NCBI GenBank assembly: GCA_014526335.1
Contig: JACTAT010000188.1
Span: 124,001-188,000 of the forward strand
DNA from: Chrysaora quinquecirrha
Lineage: Eukaryota; Cnidaria; Scyphozoa; Semaeostomeae; Pelagiidae
Reading direction: 5' to 3'
Length of the DNA: 64,000 bases
This document shows positions 49,001-61,000 of the stretch, in pieces. The notes below the pieces were generated by a model. That model saw only the letters and a list, made by a program, of their open reading frames with translations. It did not search any database and had not been told where the DNA came from. Each line of letters opens with the position of its first letter. Positions within the stretch are counted from its first letter, which is position 1. Made by a program: the position numbers and the translations under genes.

Positions 49001-52000
49001 TGATTTGGGTGAAGTTTAGTAAAATCGACCTCACTATATATCAATCGAAAGCTCGAAGTAAGGAGAATATATATCTGCCCTTATCAACCTGATGCACCAG
49101 TTTAGAGTTATTGCCGTCAAAAGGCAAACATAGCCGCGCTATCGCAATGTCCGAAGGACAATAATCATCATCATAATCGTCATCATCATCATCAAAACTA
49201 TTATCGTTATCATCATGATCATCATGACCATCATATTCGTCATCATCATCAGCATCACCATCATCATCATCAACATCATCATCATATTCAAAATCATTAT
49301 CATCATCATCATCCTCATAATTGTCATTCATAACCGCTACCGTATTAGCAACATATCTGTTCTAAGAGCATAAAGAGAATTTTTTAGCGAGTTCGAGAAT
49401 CGTCGCGCCAAGTCACGTCTTAGAATATGTTTCAGCAAACATTTCCATGACGCAGTTGGTTAATCTCATTTCTCTCGGGATTTCCCCATTGTCTTCATTC
49501 GGTAGATCCGAGAAATGAGTAGCCAAAGATCCTAGGAATCTAAACAACTATCTTTCAACGAAAATATTACAGTTTATATACTGTTAATAAATACCCTAGG
49601 GACTCTAAATTGCAAAAAAACAAGGCATCAATAAAGTATTGTACAATAACCTCAGGGAATAGATCAAATTCCCAAAGGTGAATATTATCGACAATAATTC
49701 TAATTAAACAGTTCAATTAACACAAATTCAATTAAATAATTTATTGAAACATAAATCATCACGCCCATTAAATATCTTATTATGCAATAAGAAAATCGAG
49801 AATATTCTGAAAACCACCAACATTTTGCAACCATATCCAGAACGCAACAGAAGATTCAACTCTGCACGATAAGATCTTATTATGCAAATGAGAACTTTCA
49901 AAATTTTCTGATTGGATAAAAAATCCAATTAACTACAGTACTAGCCCTTGCCCGTGTAAGACCACCGCCTCATGAGGACCACCGCCTCGGATGAGCTCCG
50001 CCAATAACAAATTCCACCAACAAGGCACTGTGCATTGAGGTGGCTATATTTGCTGCTAATCTGAATCTTGATCTTAATCTTAATGTTAGTGTAGTCTTAA
50101 TCTTAGTCTTCAACTTAAATGGAATTTTAATCTTAACCTCTACCTGAATTGGAATCTTAACCTTTATCTTAATCTAAATGTTAATCTTAATCAGAATCTG
50201 AATGTTAATTTTAATCTTAATAATAATCTTACTCTTAATCTTAATCTTAATGTTAATCTTAGTCTTAGTAAATCTTGAACTCCATCTTAATATTAGTCTT
50301 AGTCTGTGTTAGCCTTGGTGTTAGTATCAGTCTTTCATTTTTGACTGAAACTTAAAGTTATTCTTAATTTGTAAACTTAAGCTCATTTTCAAATCAGTGT
50401 TAATGTGAACCTTTATATTAATCTTGATGTAAATCTGAAGTAACATTGACACTTACAATTAATGTTAATGTTAAATCTGGAACTCCATCTTAATATTAGT
50501 CTTAGTCTGTGTTAGTCTTGGTCTAAGTATCAGTCTTTCATTTTTGAACCTAAACTTAAAGGTATTCTGAATTTTTAAACTGAAGCTCATTTTCAAATCA
50601 GTCTTAATCTGAACCTCTATGTTAATCTTGATGTAAATCTGAAATAACTTAGAAACTTACAATTAATGTTAATGTTGTTGTTTATCACCACATGCAAAAA
50701 TGTCAATCTAAAACTGTATCATCATCTTTCATTTATGAACTTTAAGTTAAAGTTATTCTTAATATGTAAACTGAAGCTCATTTTCAAATCAGCCTTAATC
50801 TGAACCTTCATGTTAATCTTAATCTTAAGCTTAATCTTAATCTAAATTTTAGTCTTAGTTAGTCTTGAACTCTATCTTAATATTAGTCTCAGTCTGTGTT
50901 AGTCTTGGTCGAAGTATCAGTATTTCATTTTTTAACTTAAAGTTAAAGTTATTCTAAATTTGTAAACTGAAGCGCATTTTCAAATCAGTCATTAATGTGA
51001 ATATTGTTCTGAATCTTCACATGCAATAATGTGAATCTCAAACTTTATCATCATCTGAATTCATCTTCATACTCTTAGATGCCAAATAAACACCCCCCGT
51101 TTATGAATTTGAGTTCTTCCCCCATCCCTGCACCTTATTAGGACCCCCCGTTTATCAACTATCAAAGAAGCAATTTCAGTTGTGAAAGGATGAAACTACG
51201 ATTATTAAATTTCCCCCACCCCCGGACCGTATTAAGAACCGCTGTGTAATGAATTGTCAAAAAAATTTCCCACCCCCAGTTTATTTGGACCCCCGTTAAT
51301 TTGGCACCTAAGAGTGTTTGCCTTGATGTTAATATTAGTAAAAGTAAAATTAATCTTTAATTTAAAATGAATTTTAATATTATTCTTAATCTTCAGCTGT
51401 TTAAACAGAAATCTTGTTAAACATAATGTTAAGGTTGCAATAAAACTTTAAATTCAAAGCGAAGATGAAATTAAAATTGAAATAAAATTGGAGCTCATCA
51501 GTGACATGTGTGAGAATCGAACCGGGGTTTATTGCGTGAGAAGCACAAGTGCTAATTACACGACCGGGAGCTGGGCTGACTGGTGAGTAACTGCGTGAGT
51601 TTTAGACCAAGAAATGAAAATGAAAGTTAGTGTTGAGAGATCAATTGAAAATAGATTATTAATTGAAAAGATATGAGAAAAAATTGATCTAAAGATTTGA
51701 GTCATTCCAAAAAGCCTGTGCAAGTGACTTTTAGACATTAAAAAGAATTGTAAACTATTTAAATCACAAGAAGGAAAACACCAAAAATTTGCCCTTGAGG
51801 GGACTTGAACTCCGGCCATTCCGGGCAGCAGGCGAGCATTCAACCACTCGGCTACACAGCCGTTTGCTTGGTTGGCGATAATCTCCTTGTGGTCCTAATA
51901 TTCATGGAAGGGGAAAACAAAACACGATGAAAAATTAAATCTAACGAACTTAAAAATTAAACCAGAAGCAAATTTTAGTTACCAGACGACTCCTCGGCCT

Positions 52001-55000
52001 TTTGAAAACATTAACGACACGAAAATAAGAGAAATAAAAAAATTCGAAAGGAAAAGATCTTCCCCTGAGGGGATTCGAACTCCTGACTATGCATCGCAGC
52101 TCACGAGACACACCGCCTTACCGACCGTGCTACAGTGCCTTGTTGCAAGTTAGTGATAATCCTCCTACAGAAAACAATCGGGCGACTGTTAAAACAGGCA
52201 CCAATGACGCACATCAAAGAAGGGTTAGCCCCAATTACCCCAGTAGCGAAGGCAGTTCGCAAAAAACGAAAAGGTGATGACACGCCTACCCAACAGTCGG
52301 CAGAGCAGGGAAAGAGAGAAAAGGTCGTGCCACTGCCAACTTCGGTGGAGTGACTAACACAAAATCGGTCTCCATGACTACTCCCATTTTAATATATAGA
52401 GATTGAAATCAAAATTTTCTATAGATGGATAAGACACCCGTTACCCGTAAACGAATACTGCCCGTTTTTAAAAGAATGGAACTATTCAATTGAATTGAAT
52501 TGAATTGAACTGAACTATTACTCAAATTCAGGCTTGCCTAATCAAATGGAATATGGCACGCCATCTTTAGCAATATTCAGTTTCTTGCATTCAGACTTCA
52601 GACTTTTGCATTCAGACTTCCGACATCAGAACCTGCATACTTTAGGGACTTTTCACGTAAATTTCCCGCAAAAAGTCATGTTATAAGGCAGGTAAGAAGT
52701 TCCCGGTGTATACTGTAGTCGTTTAGTCGCTTCTTCGTTTTACGTATAAAGTAGAAGCAGACGTTGTAAAGACGTGAGTAATTGCTTCTTGTACTCTAAT
52801 TGGTATCTTCAGACTTTTGCATTCAAATGTATAAACAAGGATAGATGGATGCAGGCTCTCAGATTGAATCATGTCTCTCCCGTGTGCTATCAGAAGTAAA
52901 TGATTATATTCAGGAAAGACACAATAACGATGGACCCGAACCCAATCAATCATTAAACTCTGTGGAAGCATGTGTGTCATTAGTTGATGAGGCAATAAGT
53001 TTTTTTAGATGTTTGCTTTTGACATTGGAAAATGTTTTTCAAAATGACATGGAAGAGCTGTATCGGGTGTTCAGATTCATCCTTATATGTTTTGGTGAAT
53101 TACTACGCAAAATTTCTCCTGCTGGACCGGTTAGAAGAATTCATCAGAATGTGCCTGCATTAACAGAAAACCATTCATCTGGAAGACAATCTTTTGTCAT
53201 TCCTTGCAAAATTATTGAGGAGCTTAGAGGACTAGGATTTTCGTGGTCATAAATATTACAGATGCTAGCTGTGTCAAGGAGGACTATATTGCAGCGAGTG
53301 AAAGCATAAGGTATGGAAAATTTACAAGGATTCTCATAAGTATCCGATGAAGCCCTTGATTCATTTGTCAAAGAAGTCGTACAGCGGCATGGAAGAACAA
53401 TAGGACAGGTCATTGTCGCAGGTTACTTGAAAGCTAAAGGGCTGCTAGTTCAGAGGCATCGAGTCAGGGAGTCCTTACTGAGAGTGGATCCAGATAACTG
53501 TATTTTGCGTTGGGGTGTTGTTGTCTCAAGGAGAGTTTACTATGTCCCATGGCCTAATTCCGTCTGGAGTTTGGACGGAAATCATGCTTTGATAACGTGG
53601 GGACTTGTCATTCCTGGCTGCATTGATGAGTTTTCCCGAAAAGTTATGTTTATAAACTGTAGTTCTAACAACTATGCAGAAACTGTTTTGCATCTGTTCA
53701 CAAATGCAATCAAGAATCATGATAATCTTTGGCCATATAGAATTAGGGTTGACAGGGGAGTCGAGAACGTTCTTGTCTGCGAGTTGATGGTTGCCGCGGA
53801 CAAAGAGGACGCAGTTTTATAGCTGCACCATCAACTCGAAACCAACGCATTGAAAGATTATGACCTGATGTTTATCGTTGTGTATGTCACTACTTTTACC
53901 GCGTGTTCTATGCTATGGAACAAAGTGGGATTTTGAAATTGGACAATAGCCTTTATATGTATGTTCTTCATTTGATTTACATCCCTAGAATTAATTTTGT
54001 CTTGGAAGAGTACAAGAAAATGTTCAACGACCATAAAATCAGATCAGCTGGGAACATGAGTCCTAACCAGCTTTGGACCAATTGAAAGATGGATCCCAAC
54101 AATCCGTTGTCAAACGATCGCTTGGACACAGAGCCAGAAAATCTGGACCTGTTTGCTGAGGATATGCAAGGCCCAACACCATTTGACGACAGTGACAATA
54201 ATGTGATCGTAGAACCAGAAGCTATTGAAGAATCAGATGTGATAAAATTTAGGATTTTTCAAGCAATTTGATGGAATCAACCGAAATGGGAATAGGTGTT
54301 TTTGCTCGAGCACTTGAGATTGCTCGAGAGACTTAACCGGCCTTAACTTTTCACCACAACTCTACCTTTAAATCAATTGAGAAGTAGATAGAACTAATGA
54401 AGTTTTGTTTTAGCTGAGCTTTAGCATGTTGACATTGAACACAGCATAATAACACAACTGAGCATAATATCCTCAAAAAAGCTTAAGAGCTAACCAAACA
54501 AACAAATAAACTGTATTCTTAAAATGTCTTTCAATTAAAAACCTCAAATAACTCTTTCTTCTTGTGGCAGTGCAATGTCTCTGTTAGGCCTTGGTTAGCG
54601 CAGTTTGTTGATACATGAGTTTCCTGTGGGCAGAAAAGACCACTTTAAGTTGGACTCAGCTTCAACAAACTCCATTGAAGGCTTCAAGACATATCCAAGA
54701 ATTGGCTCTTCTTGTGCACCAGTTACGAATTGCAAAACACTTTCCAATGTCAATCCTCCACGCTTTCCAGCAGCCACTTCTCTCACATATTTGATAAACA
54801 TACCATAAACAGAATTCTCTGAAAACAAAAACTTCCAATAACATTCGTTCTGTGAGAAAACGTGGTACCAAGCCATTCTGGATTGTAGAAAGGGCAAGCA
54901 CCAGACCAACAAGCTCATACTCGGAAGCAATATGGATTCGCTATCCTTTCTCGAAATATTTGGCTTTCATTTCCTGTAAACTTAATTGAAAAAACTCTCG

Positions 55001-58000
55001 CCGAGGTCCACCTAAATCTTTTTAAACTCTTCAAACACTGAACTCAGACTGTCTTGTCGATTGACAAAGATATAATTTCTGTCTCCTTCAATGGTACTGC
55101 AACTTGTTACAACATCTAGTGGTCTGCCTTTAACAATCCACTTCTCGATCTGACGCAGAATCTCAACTGGATCAGTAATGTCATGCTTTTTACAAAACTT
55201 GACACACTTTTTGATATCTTCGTGTAATAAATTATCAGGATTTGTGGGCTTAGTTGTTGTTGGAGAAGAGGACACTTTCTTTTCTTTTTCCTCCTCAATA
55301 TTTTCACTTGTAGTGGAAGTGAGCACATTTGTAATTTTGCAATCTTCTTCACTTTTAACTTGGATTAGGTCATCACTGTAATCATCTAAGTGTCATCATA
55401 GTGACACTGTTTCCAACATAAACTCGTAGCCTGCTTGCATTCTCAGAAAGATAGCTCCTTGACCTGCAAGCAGTTTTACCTGCTTGTAGTCAAAATTATC
55501 AGCACTCACCACATTCTCTAACTAACGATTATTAGCTTTAAGAAACACTAGGTCCTTATCGGCAACAATTGGGTATTGTTTGTTGATTGCTTTGGCAATT
55601 TTATCTCTTATCTATTTCTCACAGTCAGCAGTAGAAAGATTGACAAAACCACGCAAGACAACATTGTCATCCTTGAAATTTTTTCCAGTGAAGCTCTCTT
55701 CATCTGAACCAAAAGTAACAAGAACAAATTCCAATTGTCTTGACTCATCAACTATTCTTTTTTGCTTTCTTGTTGCTGCCAACAGTAGAAAATTGATGCG
55801 AACCATTCCTAAACTGAGACGCTGCCCTGAGCCTTTCTGACTGTGACAATCCTCTGAATAGGCCATTATTTGAAGCTTGTCGCATCATTCCTTGCGCACG
55901 ATTAGCCACATGCCCAAGGTTAGTAAATGTAGATCTTGATGACAATGAATTGTTTGCAGCAGTAATCTGTGGGGGTTGCCGATTGGACAATGACGATGAG
56001 GACGAATAAATTCTGTCCTGCCCAAGCTAAATCCAGCACTGGATCTGGATCTAGTATCATCATCATGCTTGTTATCATTACCTCCAACTGCAGCTACAAT
56101 TGATGTCTCGGCAAGATTGGAGACAAGGTTAGAAGCTTCTCCTAGACATACTGCCAAACGTTTTAGCTGAACTTCTTGATTTTGCATTTCTTGTGAGAAC
56201 CAGAAAAAAGCCTTTCGATTTAGACATTCAAACAGAAAGAAATCATGGCAGATGGCAGCACAGCAATAGGAGGACTTTTGGCGGGAAATTTATACAAAGT
56301 ACCCCAAGTATGCAGGTCCTGAAGTCTTAATGTAAAAGTCTGAAGTCTGAATGTCGAAGACTGATGTATGAATGTAAAAGTCTGAAGTCTGAATAAAAGT
56401 CTGAAGTCTGAATGTAAAAGTCTGAAGTCTTGATGCAAATAGTTAAATATCAAATGCATTTAGTTGAATATTGCTACAGACGGCCAACCATACTGGAACA
56501 AAAGAAATGCAATTCAATATTTAGTTGCCATATGACAACTGTGGACAGTAAAGGGTTAAGTTTAACTGACGCAAGTATTCACTCTCGTGAATTAAAGATG
56601 AGTTTCAACCAACCTCAGTTAAATTTAGAAATTAAATGTTCCAACACAAATCCTTTAAAAGCGTTCCCACGTGTTTGTAGTGGTCCTGCCCCACCAACAG
56701 CAAACGTCACGTGTCCTTTTACTGCGAGGCTTTGTGAAGCTTTCAATTGTTGAAAGGCATTGCTTTCAACATTGATTGCATTTTGTTTGCTTTAACGTCT
56801 TTCTTATGATTTCCTGATGTCATTGTGACGTAATATCTCATACTGTCAAAAACTAGATCAGGGTCAAAGTAAGTAATAAAAAGTAGCCATACAGTTTGAA
56901 AAAATGAAAACATAAGAAAAACGTATACAGCGGGCATGCAGCTATCCAGCTGAAGCAAGTCCTTCATGGAGAGGATTTCAAGAGCTGTCAGAGAGGATCC
57001 ATAGAGATCCGAAAAAGAATATTGTTTATTTTTGGCTTATCCTCATTTTTGATCATTCGGCAATACACAAAGAAGTAAGGACCATTCCCTTTCTTGTTAT
57101 AGGGTTGTTTGTAAAACACTCCGGTCACCAGGTGAGTCGTCTTCCACATTTCTATTATCAGATATATCTATGCAGTAACTTCCAATCGAAACATATTGTA
57201 ATTTAGCAGGTTCTCCAAACATTTCAGAAGTATCATTCTTAAAATCTAGCAAAGTATCAGGTTTATAAAGATGCTTTACTTAATTAAAGTGGTGTGCTGG
57301 CTTTACCCACCTCTGTCATCATATTCTATCTGTTGCTACCTATTCTACTGGCAATATAACTTGTTTGAAAGATCTCACTATCTGCCCACCTCGAAAACAA
57401 AATTCTCTACTGCTAGTTGATGATTTGGGTTCACCATACTTCACGTTTTTTTTATACTGATTTAACCATTTTTCTCGAGTAAAAGCAGTGTCAATGACTG
57501 CACAGTCCGTAAATTCAACTGCCAATAATTCACTTCTGGAGTGTTTATTTTGGGTGAACAATGCAACATTGCATTCTTCAAGAATTTCTCTGTCAAATCA
57601 ACATTATTTTTATCAGTACACTTGGCCACCTTTACTGCAGGTGTTTTGCTGGAGCAACCCTTCCACCAATTGTGGGTTTGGGTACAAATTTCAATTCAAT
57701 CTCAATTTACCAATAGATTGGCACCACTCAGTGGTCTTATAACATCTAGCTCAAGCATCCGATCAATTGTCTTCTTAGTTTCAGACAAAAGTTGGAGTGG
57801 CACCTACCTTTATACTGTGAGAGCAAATTGTTTTGCATCTTCCTTTGGGGTTATTTTATACTCCCACTCTAATTTACAAAGACTATTTAAAGGTGTAGGG
57901 TAATGTTTAACTTACTAATGATGCATACTTGCCAATTTAACCAATTTCAGCGAGATTGTGAACAAGATTTAAACTTCTACAAGCTTTCCTCCCGAATTAC

Positions 58001-61000
58001 AACAAGTATTTCTCTAATTATGGAAGAATGGCATGATTTCAATTTTGCATCAAATTTACCATTAACGTAGTGCAGCTCGCTTACCTAATAGCTTTATTAA
58101 CAGGATTTTTAGACAAATACAAGAAAGATACAAGTATTTACTTTATTTTGGCAGTCATTGGAATCGCACCTTGAAATGCACATCCATGTGAGGGGAGCAC
58201 ATACATACGTAGGACGTACTAGACCCCTCGAAAAAGTAAGTACTGATGATAAGGTAAAAGGCTGTAATAAGTATAAAAGCTACTTGATAACAATGAACAA
58301 TGCAACATAGCTGTATGGCCTTTCGCTATATGACACTAAGACGCATATCTATATATAATATAGGCACAACCGAGAAACTGAGTACCACTGGTATCATGGC
58401 TGTAGGCCAAGGAATTAGTGTGCCCTTAACAGGTATCATTTGGAGTCATTGTAATAGGCAAATCGTAACCGATCCGCGCACTGGTACCATGATTGCTTGC
58501 ATGGAGAGGTAGTAGGCCCTTCTTGGGGTACCTATAATTTATTATGGAAGTAGGCAAGTGGTGTTCGCCCTATCCGCTGGTATCATAATTGTTAGAAATA
58601 CACGGTGATATGCTCTTCTTTGGGAACCTGTAGTCTATAATGATAGTAGGCCAGTTGTTGGGGGCTGGTAAATGCAAAAAAAGAACTTGCGGAACAAAAG
58701 AAGGAAACAAATGACTGAATTCTAAGGATATTAAGAAGTAGTTAAATAGCTACAACACGCAACAGTACGATAGCGGCCCTTAATGTTCGCGACTATGTTC
58801 ATATTATGATATCATTTTTATTTCTTGCTGGATGCTTTACTTTGTTTCTTATATATATATATTTTCACGGGTATTATAAATTAAGTAGATTAGATGATGT
58901 AGATATGATGGAGGCAAGGATAGCAGTGAAGGCGAGGCGAGCAATAACACGGAGTTAATAAAAAACCAAACGCTAGTTTGCGTGACGTGCATTACAAATC
59001 TGTAACGACAAAAAAAACTTGGGTGGGAAGGGAGATTAAAAACATCAACGTGCTCCAAAGACAGGAGTAATAGGCTGACAGGACAGAACGCGATGCACAC
59101 AAAGGGTGCCGACTGACGGGGTGTCGGGTGGAGGCTAAAGAGTGAGAACGTCTTTATCGCCTATAATGATACTATAATTATCGTCTTCATCATAAACATC
59201 ATCCTACATCATCATCATCATCATCCTCATCACCATCATCGTCATCGTCATCATAATCATCATCATCATCATCATCGTCTTCGTCATCATCATCATCATA
59301 ATAATCGTCGTCATCATCATCAACATCATCATCGTCATCATCATCATCGTCATCACCATCTTCTTCATTCTAGCTCCACCCAGTTTCACTTTTTCGTCTT
59401 CTGCAGCATCTATAGCGCAGAAACCATCACGGCATTCTTCGTACATAGCAACAGGGTCCCTCTGTTCTATGAAATTGTGATTTTGAATTGATTTTTGTCA
59501 AAGTAATTATAAAAAAGACTTGTCTTTTTCTAATTACTACGTTTGTATGGGGAAAAGCTGAAAATTTGCATACAGCGGGGATGATGGTGGAATCCAGAAT
59601 CCCCCTATAATATTTTCATTATTCAAAAATAAAAAGCATGAAAACCATTAAGGAACAGATAAATCAGTCAGTAAAAACCATACCAGTGGAGCATTTCATA
59701 AGCTTGTTCAGAACATGCAACCAATATAAGACACCAGAACGTTTTTCTGTCATGAACGACTGTAAAAACTGATCCGTGTTTGTGCTTTCTAAATCCAGTA
59801 TCTATTGAAAATCAAAGTTAAATCAAACTGCGTAAACTTTAAAACTTAAAAAAAATTTTGCTTCAATGTACAATAATAAAATTGCTGCGGCGGAAGCGTC
59901 AGAGTGCCTTTACCTAACCTATAACATTTCCCTTTGCCTTGACTTAACCTATCGGATCTAAATACTCTAAAAAACAATGAGTGTGGCACTCTTCATTGAT
60001 TTTCCTGTGCCCTGATAGAATTCTCAGGAACTATAAATAAGCTAACAATTGTTCATAGCAAATGATTTCTTAGGTATTGATTAAAGGTGCTGAAATTATC
60101 CTAACTTGAGGTGACATGCAAAAAATAAAAAACAGTTGAATTTGATGGGACAATCTGAAATATCTGAACAAACACGCTAGTTGGCCGAAAACATTATCTG
60201 CTATAGTTCCGTCCAAGCATCGGTGACAAAATTTGGGGTACCCCTCTGAAATGATCTTGCACAGAATTTCCTGTTGGAAGAGAGTGTTTGAAAGCAAAAT
60301 TTTAATGAAAATCTATATTATTACATTTAAAAGTTAAATTAATAAACAATTCAATCATGTTTCCACTTGATTCAAAAATACAGGTTTGAGTTCATCACGC
60401 TAACAACAGATTCTATGGGCCGACCATATTTGACAGACTGTCTTTAACTTCAATTTCAGGTAGAATCGTATCAAAAAAACATTATAGCTACCCCGCACGG
60501 CTTGAAAAATTCCTTTGAAGTTTCTTCGGTGTATGTGAAGTTAGGCCTCTCACCTATAGCAGCAGGAAGCTTGACAAAAGAAGAATTTCGATGTCATGCT
60601 AATCGTTTAAACCATTCTTCTTCAAATATAGCAGGGGAAAGTTTCGCAAGAGCCAATCAGAGAGCTTTTTTACATTTCTCATATTGACCAATCAAAGGGC
60701 TTTATTTTCAACCGAGCTTCTCATGGCTGCCCCTTCCCTACCTTAGCTGCAAAGAAAAACAATCTGCTGAATTTATTTGAACTAATAATTTACTTGAACT
60801 ATTAAATATACCTGAACTTTAATTCAAAGTTTCTTTAAATTTTAATTATCCTATTAATTTTGAAAGAAACTACCTTTACATTTTGCCCTACATTTTCCCG
60901 TAAATGTACAATAAAACAACACAAAAAGCCGAATTTCACAATATAAATTCGCATTGCCCTGTGCCTATTACATAAGGCGGGAAAAGTAAATTTTTCTCTT

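Larger units (their letters stand above)
52552..56493 (+). mobile_element. TIR transposon with DDE integrase and HECT ubiquitin ligase genes, 3.94 kb
   Basis: Inverted ends share TATGG...TAGCAATATTCA, several copies of CATTCAGACTTCAGACTTTT, and a conserved inner part with ACCTGCATACTT and AAATTTCCCGC (52552-52680 against 56270-56493). TGGAA is repeated at 52547-52551 and 56494-56498, a plausible 5-bp target duplication. The integrase-like gene runs on plus (52845-54085) and the HECT-like gene on minus (54540-56187), convergent. Both are broken. I associate this gene pairing with cnidarian genomes from memory but cannot name a described superfamily. Confidence 0.75.

Noticed and set aside
49041..49331. 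Asp-rich 96-codon ORF
   Set aside because: It is mostly the (ATC)n microsatellite.
51790..51868. Functional tRNA-Ser or tRNA-Leu gene
   Set aside because: A and B boxes are good, but the acceptor strands do not pair and the anticodon arm cannot be defined.
59204..59446. Met-rich 80-codon ORF
   Set aside because: It is mostly the (ATC)n microsatellite.
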